Source of the DNA: Halobacteriales archaeon
GTDB lineage: Archaea > Halobacteriota > Halobacteria > Halobacteriales > SKSH01
DNA: 64,000 nt
Direction: 5' to 3'
Assembly (NCBI GenBank): GCA_007118145.1
Contig: SKSD01000026.1
Location: forward strand, 28,989 to 92,988
Made by a program: the position numbers and the translations under genes. The first letter of the stretch is position 1. Each line of letters begins with the position of its first letter. Of the stretch, positions 10,777 to 20,989 are shown one piece after another. The notes beneath the pieces were generated by a model. The model saw nothing but the letters and a program-made list of their open reading frames with translations. It made no database searches and was not told the DNA's origin.

Positions 10777-10813
10777 ATCGATACTGAATGGTGACAACAG
10801 CTGCACCTACCGG

Positions 10814-11680
10814 CTACCTGATAAGTGTCACAGGTAGCGGGGAGTCACGTGCGACACGCTCTGCCACACTCCCAACGAGGACGTTCCTCAAATCTGAGCG
10901 ACCGGCACTGCCCATGACGATCTGATCGGTCTCATGCACCGTGGCGTAGGCGATGATCGATGACGATGGTTTCCCAGTCGAGAGGTCCGTCTCGGTCTGT
11001 ATGCCATGTCCCTCAAGCTTCGATGCAGCCTCCACAAGAATCTCCTCACCGGGGGCACGAAGTTCTTCAAGCAACCCCTCCACATACGTCCCTCGAGCCT
11101 CCTCAGTGTACTCAAACGGCACATCGAGCACGTGCAACACGGTCACCGAGGCTGTCGGAAACGATGCAGCGACCCATTCAATTGCATCCATCGCGTGGCG
11201 CGATCCATCAACCGGGAGCAGGATGTGTCCGGGGTAGTTTGTTTGTTCGACGGATGCGAGTGGTGCTGAAACGATCGTCACGCTCACGGGCAGTCGGCGT
11301 AAGAGTGCCTCGGAAACCCTGCCAAGGAACGGGCTCTTGATGGGTGAGCGGCCATGGCTTCCGACGATGACATGGTCTATATCGGCATCCAGAGCGTAAC
11401 GGATGAGCTGTTTGTGTGGCGTACCGAAGGCGACTTCGGTCTCGATCGATTGCTCGTTGTCATCTGCCATATCCTGAGCCCGTTCCAGGAATCTTTCGGC
11501 CTGTTCTTCTGCACGCTCCTCCCATGGCCGACTCGCACCAGGCCCCTCGTCTCGGTGGCGACGTCGGTCGATGATATGCATCGCTGTGAAGCGAGCATCC
11601 GGGAAGGAGGCCAAACCGTATGCAAGCCCGGCATAGGACTGTTCTGATCCGTCGATCGGAGTGAGGATGTGTGTTGTCAT
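10814..11680 (-). CDS. Universal stress protein, two UspA domains
   Basis: Two copies of the UspA fold (HILTPIDGSEQ; HILLPVDGSRHA) with G-x2-G-x9-G(S/T) motifs (VIVGSHGRSPIKSPFLGRVSEALL; VMGSAGRSDLRNVLVGSVAERV). Confidence 0.92.
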   Translation of the reverse strand: MTTHILTPIDGSEQSYAGLAYGLASFPDARFTAMHIIDRRRHRDEGPGASRPWEERAEEQAERFLERAQDMADDNEQSIETEVAFGTPHKQLIRYALDADIDHVIVGSHGRSPIKSPFLGRVSEALLRRLPVSVTIVSAPLASVEQTNYPGHILLPVDGSRHAMDAIEWVAASFPTASVTVLHVLDVPFEYTEEARGTYVEGLLEELRAPGEEILVEAASKLEGHGIQTETDLSTGKPSSSIIAYATVHETDQIVMGSAGRSDLRNVLVGSVAERVARDSPLPVTLIR

Positions 11681-11849
11681 GATGCTGGAACACGCGAGGG
11701 CAGTGACCCCTCGGTTTACACGTTGAGGTTCGAATATCCCGGCCATAAACGACTGACATGATTCCCATCACGTGATTGTCACAGCTCATCAGATTCACCA
11801 TCGCATACTGTGTCGAAATCGGTTTTTGCGACCCAACCGAGGTGTACGC

Positions 11850-12650
11850 ATGAGTGTCGATCTCAAGGTTGTCGTTATCGTCGCGTTTGATGAGCTTGAG
11901 ACGCTTCCAAGTGAACGTGAGCCCTGGAGACAGCGGTACTGTCTCGATACGGCCATCACATTGAAGGGATGTCCCACTCCGATACTCCATGACGGTGATG
12001 GTCTCGGGTTGCTCACTACCGGTATCGGAAAGACTGCAGCTGCCGTGTCTACCTCGACGTTACTCGCGAGTGATCGCTTCGACCTCGATGATACCGTGTT
12101 CATCTCTGTTGGTGTTGCAGGAGGACCGCCCCAGATAGTCGATATCGGGTCGGTCGTCATCTCGTCGATGATTCTCGATTGGGATTTGAAAGTCAGGTGG
12201 GATGGCCAGGAAGGGCATATCCAGATCGGGTTAAACGAGTACCTTGACGAACCATCGGTTTTCCAACTCGATGAGGCATTTGTCACTGAAGCTGTGCAGG
12301 TGGCCTCAGCGACAGATGCACGGGTCCTTCGTGGGACAAATGTCTGTGGTGATGAACTCTGGCATGGCGCTTCGCTCGCCCGACAGGTGTCATGGCTGGT
12401 CGCTACGAACGACTGCGAGCCATACCTCGTCACCGAGATGGAAGATGCAGGCACTGCACGTGCTCTCGACCGTTTCGGCATCCTCGACCGGTACCTCAGC
12501 ATTCGAGGAATCTCAAATTTTGACCGTCCTGAGGATGACACGACTGCACGTGAAAGTTTCCTTGAGGATGATTTTGAGGCAGGATTTTCGCGAGGTCTGT
12601 CTGCAGCCTTCGAGGCAGCTTCCACGATTGTCGACCATCTCCGAAGCTGA
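11850..12650 (+). CDS. Purine nucleoside phosphorylase/permease-superfamily protein
   Basis: ATG at 11850; LTTGIGKTAAAVSTSTLL, VFISVGVAGGPP, VTEMEDAGTARALDRFG, IRGISNFDRP motifs. Confidence 0.75.
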   Translation: MSVDLKVVVIVAFDELETLPSEREPWRQRYCLDTAITLKGCPTPILHDGDGLGLLTTGIGKTAAAVSTSTLLASDRFDLDDTVFISVGVAGGPPQIVDIGSVVISSMILDWDLKVRWDGQEGHIQIGLNEYLDEPSVFQLDEAFVTEAVQVASATDARVLRGTNVCGDELWHGASLARQVSWLVATNDCEPYLVTEMEDAGTARALDRFGILDRYLSIRGISNFDRPEDDTTARESFLEDDFEAGFSRGLSAAFEAASTIVDHLRS

Positions 12651-12939
12651 TTAACACGATGAGTGCCGGAACGTCTCGCTTCATGGTGTGACTGATCAAG
12701 GCCAGATCGGACGGTTGTGCCACCGGTCGAGACGGTGTTCTCATCCGTTCGAAGTGAACTAAGTACCCATAACACCCGGCGTTGACGTTGCTGGCCACAA
12801 CCGCCACGACAGTGAACGCGACGGTGACATCGGCTCCCATGACCCGCTGTATGTGTGACCGTGCTACTCACTCGAGGTGAAGCCACTCGCCCAGAGTCGA
12901 CAGGCGGATACTTACGTCGTCTCCAACCAATGCGTCTCT

Positions 12940-14109
12940 ATGGCGCACAGACGGGCTCAGACGCGTGAGGTCCATGCAGGTAGCGCAGATCGCCCATTCG
13001 GGGCGATCAACCAGCCGATATTCACATCGTGCACGTACGAGTACGAGACAGCTCACTCCATCGGTGGACGGTACCGGTACGGGCGGATGGCGTCACCCAC
13101 ACGGGACGAACTTGAGGCGATGATGACCGACCTCGAGGGTGGCACGAGCGCGTACGCATTCGCCAGCGGTATGGCTGCCATCGATGCTGTATTCTCACTG
13201 CTTGAACCGGGTGCTCACGTCGTCGCAGCTGACAACCTCTATGCTGAGACTTACGACCTACTCACGGGAATTTATCCGATGTACGGTATCGATGTCTCAT
13301 TCGTCGATATCCGACGTAATGAGGTGATCGCCGATGCAATGTGTCGGGAGACAGCTCTTGTGTACTTCGAGTCGCCGACGAACCCATTGTTGCATATCGG
13401 TGATATCGAGGCGGCCGCAGCCATCGCACACGATGGTGATGCGTTCCTCGCCATCGACAACACGTTCGCCTCGCCAGCGTTACAGCGACCCCTTGAGCTT
13501 GGTGCTGATATCGTGGTTGAATCACTGACCAAATATATTGGCGGTCACTCCGATGCGATTCTCGGGTCGGTCGTCGTCGACGATCCATCTCTCGAGGAAC
13601 AACTCTCTACCATTCAATACACGAGAGGTGCGATCCCAGGATCGCTCGAGTGTTTCCTCGCCGTCAGGGGTGGACGGACCCTTTCTCGACGCGTCGAGGT
13701 GCAATGTGCGAATGCCAGGGCCATCGCCGAATGGATGGAGGCTCACGAAATGGTCGATCACGTCTACTATCCCGGTCAACCGAACCACCCCAATCACGAT
13801 ATTGCGACGAGGCAGATGGATGATTACGGTGCGATGGTCAGTCTCGACTTGAAAGGCGGTGAGCCTGCAGCCACGGCGTTTGTCGAAGCATTGGAGATAT
13901 TCACGCTCGCTGAGAGCTTGGGGGCGGTGGAGAGCCTCGTCGAGGTACCTGCCTTGATGACGCATCAAGATATCCCGCCTGAGAAGCGAGCTGCGAGTGG
14001 CATCTCCGATGGTCTCGTGCGTCTCAGTATCGGGATCGAACACGTCGATGACCTGATCGACGATATCAGGCAGGGTCTGCAAGCTGTCGAACTCGGTGAA
14101 CATGACTGA
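12940..14109 (+). CDS. Trans-sulfuration PLP enzyme (cystathionine gamma-synthase/lyase-like)
   Basis: SLTKYIGGHSDAILG (PLP lysine), YRYGRMASPTRDELE, SLGAVESLVEVPALMTHQDIPPEKR. Confidence 0.92.
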   Translation: MAHRRAQTREVHAGSADRPFGAINQPIFTSCTYEYETAHSIGGRYRYGRMASPTRDELEAMMTDLEGGTSAYAFASGMAAIDAVFSLLEPGAHVVAADNLYAETYDLLTGIYPMYGIDVSFVDIRRNEVIADAMCRETALVYFESPTNPLLHIGDIEAAAAIAHDGDAFLAIDNTFASPALQRPLELGADIVVESLTKYIGGHSDAILGSVVVDDPSLEEQLSTIQYTRGAIPGSLECFLAVRGGRTLSRRVEVQCANARAIAEWMEAHEMVDHVYYPGQPNHPNHDIATRQMDDYGAMVSLDLKGGEPAATAFVEALEIFTLAESLGAVESLVEVPALMTHQDIPPEKRAASGISDGLVRLSIGIEHVDDLIDDIRQGLQAVELGEHD

Positions 14110-15253
14110 AGATGTGATCGCACTCACAAGGGAGCTCCTGCGTATCCCATCTGAGAATCCACCGGGCGAGGAAGGTGCATGTGCCCGATACATTTACGAA
14201 TGGTTCGATGAGCGTGGTATCGATGCCACACTCATCTCTCAACCTGACCCAGATCGTCCCAGCGTGGCCGCTCGTATCGGCTCAGGTTACCCGACGGTCG
14301 TCCTCAACGGCCACACAGATGTCGTACCAGCCGGCGATCTCGATACATGGCGATATCCGCCCTATGAGGCGGTCATCGATGACGGTCGAATCTACGGACG
14401 TGGTGCTACTGACATGAAGGCAGGGCTGGCGGTCGCTATGACCGTCGCGATGCGCCTGCGAAAAGCGATCGAAGCAGACGAGCTGGCTGGTTCGATCATC
14501 GTCCATGCGGCTGCCGGTGAGGAGACCGGTTATCCGGGTACAGCGTCTCTCATCGATGCAGGCTTTGGTGGCGATCTCGCTATCGTCCTCGAACCCACCG
14601 AGCTCCGGGTTGCGACCAGTGCCAAGGGCGTCGCGACCTTTCGGTTTGGTGTGGAGGGGATCGCCTCACATGCCAGTCGACCAGACGATGGTGAGAACGC
14701 TATTGATGGGCTACGTCGACTGCTTGATCTGCTGGCAGAGTATGATGACGATATCAGAGCGTTTCGTGATCCACTCGTTGGGCATGCATACGCCACCGTC
14801 ACCGAGGTACAATCCGGGATCGATTCGAACATGGCCGTCGTCCCCGACAGGGCTGAGTTACTCCTTGACAGACGACTGTTGCCTGGTGAGACGATCGACT
14901 CGGTACAAGGTGAGCTCGACGAGCTGCAAGCTCGGCATCGTTCCAACACCATCGACCGATCACTCGTTCAGTTTTACGAGCCTGCGGCGATTGACCCGGG
15001 GCATTTTCTCGCAGAGGTGCTCAGAAAACATACCGGGAATCGAACTGGCGTCTCGAGTGAGCCCTATGGATTGGAAGCGGCCACTGACGCCAGGTCGTTC
15101 ATCGCAGAGGGTATTGACGCTGTCATCTGGGGGCCGGGGCACTTAGCACAGGCACATACGGTCGATGAATGGGTCTCGACCGATGAAATGAGACTCGCAG
15201 AGGAGATTCTCGTGGATGCACTTCGAGAACTGCTCACCGATTCGCGATTATGA
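14102..15253 (+). CDS. M20 family metallopeptidase (ArgE/DapE-like)
   Basis: VVLNGHTDVVPAGD, GRGATDMKAGLA, AAAGEETGYPGT metal/catalytic motifs; overlaps the upstream CDS by 8 nt. Confidence 0.9.
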   Translation: MTEDVIALTRELLRIPSENPPGEEGACARYIYEWFDERGIDATLISQPDPDRPSVAARIGSGYPTVVLNGHTDVVPAGDLDTWRYPPYEAVIDDGRIYGRGATDMKAGLAVAMTVAMRLRKAIEADELAGSIIVHAAAGEETGYPGTASLIDAGFGGDLAIVLEPTELRVATSAKGVATFRFGVEGIASHASRPDDGENAIDGLRRLLDLLAEYDDDIRAFRDPLVGHAYATVTEVQSGIDSNMAVVPDRAELLLDRRLLPGETIDSVQGELDELQARHRSNTIDRSLVQFYEPAAIDPGHFLAEVLRKHTGNRTGVSSEPYGLEAATDARSFIAEGIDAVIWGPGHLAQAHTVDEWVSTDEMRLAEEILVDALRELLTDSRL

Positions 15254-15763
15254 GGTGACCGATCCTCGAAGTGAGAGCAACGAACCCAACATCCCTGCCA
15301 CACCACCGAAAATAGCTGTGAGGACGCTCATCACGGAGAGGATACCAATCATCGCCATATTGAACTCGAAGGCATCGGCGATATCGAGCCCCTCAGTCCC
15401 CGCACCCATCTGCACACCGATGGTGACGGCGATAATCGCGAGGAGAAGCATCAGGTAGAACCCGATGAATGAGCCCGCGAGACAGATCTTAATTACGTCG
15501 TATGGTGAGTGCTCGAACTCGCCGAGGATTGTCCCGACCAGCAAGGTGAGAAGTGGGTTGACAAACAGGATGAACAACCCCATCATGAACAAGAGTACAC
15601 CCATGACCACGAGACCGATCAGTCCCTCGAAGACATCGTCCGCCTCGATCACGAGATCGGCCGGCACCCACGAGATTGCCACGAGGGTGAAGATACCTAT
15701 ACCAAGGCCGAACAGGGCGAACAATCCTGCGATGACACCGACGGATGTGACTTTATCGTTCAT
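15248..15763 (-). CDS. Hypothetical 4-TM membrane protein
   Basis: Hydrophobic segments; convergent with the M20 peptidase. Confidence 0.65.
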   Translation of the reverse strand: MNDKVTSVGVIAGLFALFGLGIGIFTLVAISWVPADLVIEADDVFEGLIGLVVMGVLLFMMGLFILFVNPLLTLLVGTILGEFEHSPYDVIKICLAGSFIGFYLMLLLAIIAVTIGVQMGAGTEGLDIADAFEFNMAMIGILSVMSVLTAIFGGVAGMLGSLLSLRGSVTS

Positions 15764-16039
15764 AGCCGACCATCAATCTCCTATGTATTAAAGCCGAACT
15801 GATGTTACCACTAATGATAATAAGTTAATAATATCTGTCTGATGTTTCACAAATCCGACGGTGTATTCGAGGCCTGATATTCTTGTATCATCGACGTACC
15901 TGTCGACCATGCCTCTTGGTTCAGACGCTGCTACAGTTGACCACATATATGAAGAATTCCTGCCATTTGACTGATGAAACATGAATGATGCCGGCTGGAA
16001 TGTGGATTGTCTGTACGAGTCCCGCAGTGTAGTATGTGC

Positions 16040-16175
16040 GGAGATACATCCCCACATCCTCCCCTCCTGAAACGGCAGGTGGCTTATCCCCTGCCTCAGT
16101 TCCAAGCCACCTTATTCCAACTGACACTCTTCGAGCGAAAGCCCACGGTTTGAGCCGTGGGAGGATGACAAACAA
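16040..16175. mobile_element. Degenerate IS200/IS605-type end(s)
   Basis: Perfect hairpin CCCACGG-TTTGAG-CCGTGGG (16142-16161) in the context cgaaagcccacgg...gtgggaggatgacaaa; minus-strand ctgccgtttcaggaggggaggatgt resembles the right ends at 25353 and 29511. Confidence 0.55.
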
Positions 16176-16250
16176 CGTGCTTCGGTCGCTACTTGATTGG
16201 GTATGTCGGTTGGGCAAGTACCATAGTACTGACCTCCGAAGTGACGCATC

Positions 16251-17240
16251 ATGGCCGAACATCGCCCATCTGAATCACCAGCCGATGCTGCTGGAGGTGA
16301 GATTGGTACTCGGGTTGCTAAGACATTCGATGTCCTCGGCAACAAAACTCGTTTGGCGATACTGCTGGCGCTATGGGATGCGTACGATCCGCATGGAACC
16401 GATGACGCTGTTAGATTCACAGAGCTCCGTGACCAGATCGGCATCCGACAAGGAGCTCAGTTCAACTACCATCTCACGAAGCTGATGGATCACTTCGTCA
16501 CGAAAGACGACAGTGGCTACCGTCTCACACCGATCGGTCGGAAGTTCGTCCAGACTATCATCGCCGACACGATGGACGAGTCGAATCTCGAACCGACCGA
16601 GATAGCTGTCCCCTGTCATATCTGTGATGGAACGACGGCAATCGCCTACCAGGGGGGATACCTCTACCATCTGTGCCTGCAGTGTGATGGTCGACTCGGA
16701 CCAGGTTCGGTGTTCGATGAGGGACGACTCTTCATCGAACCGTTCCCCTCCTCAGCTCTTTCGACACGTCCCCCCAGAGAGCTCTTCACCGACGGTGTGA
16801 TCACCCTATTATTGATCAAAGTGATGAAGTTGGTGGGACTTTGCCCCCGTTGCTCAGGCGAGATTGAGGCATCGGTACACCTGTGTAGGGACCATCATCC
16901 GGGAGAAATGTCGGTCTGTCAAGCTTGTGGCGTCAGGGAGGAGGTTCGTGTCCGATGGGGTTGTTCGGTGTGTAAGTATCGTGGGGGTACCTCACCTGCA
17001 GAGGCTATCATCACGCACCCGACTGTCGTCTCATTCTATCATGACCATGGGATAGACATCAACTACAAGTTCAGAGACTTTGAGACTGCGAGACGACTTC
17101 GCGAGTTGATGATGTCACATGAGCAGGTGATCGTGCAGGATGATCCGTTACAGGTGGAGGTGACCGTGAAGATTGCAGATGAGGTGATGACGCTCATGGT
17201 CGACGAAGAGTTGACTGTGCGCGAGGTAACTCGAGGGTGA
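16251..17240 (+). CDS. ArsR-like winged-HTH plus multi-zinc-ribbon protein (paralog 1)
   Basis: VAKTFDVLGNKTRLAILLALWD...FTELRDQIGI...FNYHLTKL wHTH followed by CHIC/CLQC/CPRC/CQAC/CSVC knuckles; paralogous to 22170-23132 and 28058-29071. Confidence 0.85.
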   Translation: MAEHRPSESPADAAGGEIGTRVAKTFDVLGNKTRLAILLALWDAYDPHGTDDAVRFTELRDQIGIRQGAQFNYHLTKLMDHFVTKDDSGYRLTPIGRKFVQTIIADTMDESNLEPTEIAVPCHICDGTTAIAYQGGYLYHLCLQCDGRLGPGSVFDEGRLFIEPFPSSALSTRPPRELFTDGVITLLLIKVMKLVGLCPRCSGEIEASVHLCRDHHPGEMSVCQACGVREEVRVRWGCSVCKYRGGTSPAEAIITHPTVVSFYHDHGIDINYKFRDFETARRLRELMMSHEQVIVQDDPLQVEVTVKIADEVMTLMVDEELTVREVTRG

Positions 17241-17437
17241 CAACCATGCTGTCGATGTTCGGCGTGGTCTCTCCAATTCACTCCCCAACTCCGATAATTA
17301 TCTCGAACATACCTGAGTGAATCTCGCTCGATTCGAGAAGATCGATGATCTGAACACCCGCTACATGCAACTGCAACCAGTCTGAGTCGATCGGGCCGGT
17401 TGCATCGATGACAACGGTGATGACGGTGATGAAGAGA

Positions 17438-18451
17438 TTATTCGTGACCCTTGACGAACTCCAGAATTAGCTCGCCACAACGCGTTGGGTCATCCAGCCA
17501 TGGACAGTGACCCACGCCAACCTCATGAAACTCGACATCATGGAACCATTTCGTCCCTCTCTCACCCTTCTTGATATCGCCAAACGTGTCATTAGACCCC
17601 CAAAGTAGCAAGACCGGCACCGTTATCTGCTGTAAGTCTTCAGGCGTAAGTGCCACAGAGGGCCGAGCCCCTCGGATTCGAACAACTGTTTGGAGGAGAC
17701 TTACCCATGCCAACTTTGTATGGGGAAGATTTTGCATCCGGTACCATGCTTCGGCAAACTCTTCGGGGAATCCCTCAATCACTTCGTCAGACTGGCCCAA
17801 AAACTCCCAGTTAGCTCGGGCACCAGACGAGTCATCTGCCTGAATGAATCGTTCGAAAAGTATACCTCCGATGATCGGTACCGATCCGAGTCGCAGGGGG
17901 AACGGTGCGCTCGTTCCGGGATAGAAGGCCGGACAGCCAAGAAGTGCTATCGACGATACTCGTTCGGGATGTTCCCGAGCGAAGGTAAGGATCCAGTGAC
18001 CGCCGATCGAATTCCCGATGAGATGAGCCGTATCAAGTTCGAAGTAATCCAGCAACGCTCTCGTTGAGTTGATCGCTTGGAACTGAAATGGCATAGAGCG
18101 GTGATCGATGCCATCGCTCAACCCGCCTCCTGGTCTATCCATGATATACAGGGTATGTCCAGGTAGCTCGGGAAGCAACGGTGCCCATTCGAGGCCAACT
18201 CCATTGCCGCCGGTGATCAACACAATCGGTGGTCCAGTGCCGACCTCGACCACCCGCATTCTGCTGCCAAGGACATCCACATCTACAAAATGTTCAGTAT
18301 ACTCACAGCCGAAATAGTCATACATTCGCTTTTCTGCTTGCCGTGCGGCTTGTACCGAGGGATCAGAGAAATCGAGTGAACCAGTACCGCTCACTTGTTT
18401 ATGCTGTACGGTGGATGCTAACCCAACCATGAGTATGGTAGGCATTGACAA
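17438..18451 (-). CDS. Alpha/beta hydrolase
   Basis: PIVLITGGNGVGLEWAPLL; nucleophile elbow LIGNSIGGHW; VPVLLLWGSNDTFGD; VGHCPWLDDP. Confidence 0.88.
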   Translation of the reverse strand: MSMPTILMVGLASTVQHKQVSGTGSLDFSDPSVQAARQAEKRMYDYFGCEYTEHFVDVDVLGSRMRVVEVGTGPPIVLITGGNGVGLEWAPLLPELPGHTLYIMDRPGGGLSDGIDHRSMPFQFQAINSTRALLDYFELDTAHLIGNSIGGHWILTFAREHPERVSSIALLGCPAFYPGTSAPFPLRLGSVPIIGGILFERFIQADDSSGARANWEFLGQSDEVIEGFPEEFAEAWYRMQNLPHTKLAWVSLLQTVVRIRGARPSVALTPEDLQQITVPVLLLWGSNDTFGDIKKGERGTKWFHDVEFHEVGVGHCPWLDDPTRCGELILEFVKGHE

Positions 18452-18915
18452 GGTTAAGGATTGCTGTTACAGCACTGTTACCGCACAGTCTCAGCACGCA
18501 TCGTCGGTCCATTTAATTTTATGTACATCACGAAAGAGGCGAATGACAACAGATGGTAGAATAGACTTGTCTAACTGACAGCCGGAATTTAGTATGCATC
18601 CCAAACCTTTCCCGAATCATATCTCATCGATCCGGGTTTTCTAATAGGTTGTATCGTATCAACTCTAGATATCTCGCCGTACTGATCGTTTCATTGGTTC
18701 AAGGCGTTATCAGCCTGCATCTAGCTTCTATCGTTCGGACAAAACATCCGCTGAGACAATCTCTTCAGTGTCACCACGATGACATCCGGTACAATCTGCG
18801 ATCGTTTCCGGGTAGATCAGGTACGCATGGAATATATCAAATTGTATATGTAAATCGGATTTTTATAATTGTCTATAGCTCATGATTAATAGCCATCCTA
18901 ACACAGATTGCCCGT

Positions 18916-19983
18916 ATGAATCGGCCAGTTACTCGTTCTCGGCGTCGATTCCTTGCAGCAATAGGGGCGAGTTGTCTGATTGCCGGATGTACCGGCGACG
19001 GTGATGAGGCCTCCCCCACCCCCTCACCGACTCAGACACCAACCCCAACTCCTACACCTGACCCGACGCCATCCCCGACGCCAGAAGGGTCAGACCACCA
19101 GCCAACCGGGTTCACTCCGCTCACGGATGGCAACGGGGAGATGTACCAAGGATATCCTGTTTCATTGTATGCCGATGGTGGCAATCACCCCCCTGACAGC
19201 CATCGCAAGATCGTCGAACGTCGTCTTGAGGAGGTTCTCCCGCGAGATGAATCGGGTTCCCCTGCCGAAAACGGTCAAACCGGCATGATCTCCATCGGGA
19301 TGTCCAACACGTCCCAAGCATTCGGAGAATTTATGCGGAGCATCTCTGATGAACCTCAGATGGCCGATCACGTCACACTTGTCAATGGCGCGCAAGGTGG
19401 TCAGGCTGCGCATGCTTGGGCAAACGCTTCCTCACCCTGGAGTGAAGCAAAAAGCAGGGCCGATCATAGATCGTTGACCCCAGCACAGATTCAAGTGGCC
19501 TGGATGAAACTTTGCCTTATCCGTCCCTGGAGGATCGGGGAATTCCCCATCACTGCCCACCAGTTGAGAGATCATATCATCACCATCGTCAAAGAAGCCA
19601 ATCGACACTTTCCGAATCTCTCGGTGATTTATCTGTCAAGTCGTACGTATGGAGGATACGATTCCATCCGGCTCAACCCGGAGCCATATGCTTATGAGGG
19701 TGGCTTTAGCGTGCAATCGGTGATTCAACACCAGATCGATGGTCACGCAGGGTTGAATGCAGATTCCGAACAGGGTGAAATCGAGGCACCTGCCTTGCTG
19801 TGGGGGCCATATTTATGGGCGGACGGTCCCGACGGTCGTGAGTTCGACGACCTCGTTTGGGAACGTGACGATTTCATCCACGATGGGATCCATCCCAGCG
19901 GGTCTGGTATGCAAAAGGTGGCTGACCTGTTATTGGAATACTTCACGACACATTCACTCGCGACCCCGTGGTTTGTTGAATAA
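18916..19983 (+). CDS. Tat/lipoprotein with SGNH-hydrolase-like fold
   Basis: SRRRFLAAIGASCLIAGC signal and lipobox, Thr-Pro linker, MISIGMSNTSQ (block I-like) and HDGIHPSGSGMQKVADLLL (block V-like D-x2-H). Confidence 0.6.
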   Translation: MNRPVTRSRRRFLAAIGASCLIAGCTGDGDEASPTPSPTQTPTPTPTPDPTPSPTPEGSDHQPTGFTPLTDGNGEMYQGYPVSLYADGGNHPPDSHRKIVERRLEEVLPRDESGSPAENGQTGMISIGMSNTSQAFGEFMRSISDEPQMADHVTLVNGAQGGQAAHAWANASSPWSEAKSRADHRSLTPAQIQVAWMKLCLIRPWRIGEFPITAHQLRDHIITIVKEANRHFPNLSVIYLSSRTYGGYDSIRLNPEPYAYEGGFSVQSVIQHQIDGHAGLNADSEQGEIEAPALLWGPYLWADGPDGREFDDLVWERDDFIHDGIHPSGSGMQKVADLLLEYFTTHSLATPWFVE

Positions 19984-20122
19984 GAAATGGACACTTGAGG
20001 CGGTAAACTGACCGGCCAGTACAGGGTCTGACTCACGCAGGCAATCCACATTATTCTTTGAGATTGTCATGTAGATAGTGGCAAAGCCAAGGCGATAATC
20101 GGCTAACAAACTCTGTGGAGTG

Positions 20123-20677
20123 TTAGGCTATGTACCGCGCAGGAACGGCGAGGCCGAATTCCTCAGCCGTGTCTGCCACGACTCCCTTAGCTGTGTAGAT
20201 ATCGGGCTTGTAGTACAGTTGATGGGTTACGCCGTGTGCGTCGCGGAGATGTTCTCTGACCCGGAAAACGTCGTGTCGCTCGAAATAGTTTGGCGTGTAG
20301 ACTGTGAACAGATAGTCGTCGTACATTGACAGATTATTGTAACCGTACGTTGTCATCGCCTTCACTGCCCAGATAACCCCGGATGCTGCATCAGCTACGA
20401 ATTCTGGCCACATCTTCTCTATCTGCTCTGCTGATCCCGTAACTTGCCATTTACCGATCAATTTCTGCTCTTCAAGCGCGTCGTGGTCGATTTTCCGAAC
20501 GGCGTCGTTTGCAGCAGGTGGCAAATCTTCGGACTGTACGTGCTTCGGCCTTGTAACGCCGTGCTCTGAAAAGTAACCGTTACCCCCAATCTTCGAAGAA
20601 TCACTTACGTGTCTGCTACTGAGCCAATACTGCTCGGTCTCGATGATGTCGAGCGGTGATTGCATCGTCGGTGCCAA
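20123..20677 (-). CDS. DUF1917/BLES03-like (putative phosphothreonine lyase-like) protein
   Basis: LIGKWQVTGSAEQIEKMWPEFVADAASGVIWAVKAMTT...LFTVYTPNYFERHDVFRVREHLRDAHGV...YKPDIYTAKGV pattern. Confidence 0.6.
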   Translation of the reverse strand: MAPTMQSPLDIIETEQYWLSSRHVSDSSKIGGNGYFSEHGVTRPKHVQSEDLPPAANDAVRKIDHDALEEQKLIGKWQVTGSAEQIEKMWPEFVADAASGVIWAVKAMTTYGYNNLSMYDDYLFTVYTPNYFERHDVFRVREHLRDAHGVTHQLYYKPDIYTAKGVVADTAEEFGLAVPARYIA

Positions 20678-20989
20678 ATCGATGGTACGTTGGAATAAAT
20701 ACCAATACTCGCCATACGGAGAAAAAAGTGAAAGTAGATACAGGGCATGGTCAGAATGCCTCCGCTTAGAGATCGATACATTTGTCGAACAGGCGTCGAG
20801 CCTACCTGATGAGGTGAGACATCACAACATGTCATGTCTCCCGTGAGCCACCTAGGGCGCTAATGAAGCAACGGCTATCTCCGACCCGTTTACCTCGTGA
20901 ATCGTCCATCCCTCAGAGTCTCCATCAGCAACTCGGTACCCTCAGCTATTGACCTCGTCCGTGGTGTTCACCGGAAACGGTCTGGAATG

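Noticed and set aside
12655-12876. Possible small CDS on the minus strand (12496..12840)
   Set aside because: Overlaps the 3' part of the phosphorylase CDS and lacks recognisable motifs; not supportable.
11795-12886. 363-aa minus-strand ORF
   Set aside because: Antisense to the nucleoside phosphorylase CDS; Ser/Arg/Thr-rich low-quality translation typical of spurious antisense ORFs in high-GC genomes.
19009-19090. CCN/ACN-rich repetitive stretch as a tandem repeat
   Set aside because: It encodes the Thr-Pro linker of the lipoprotein; low-complexity coding sequence common in haloarchaeal secreted proteins.
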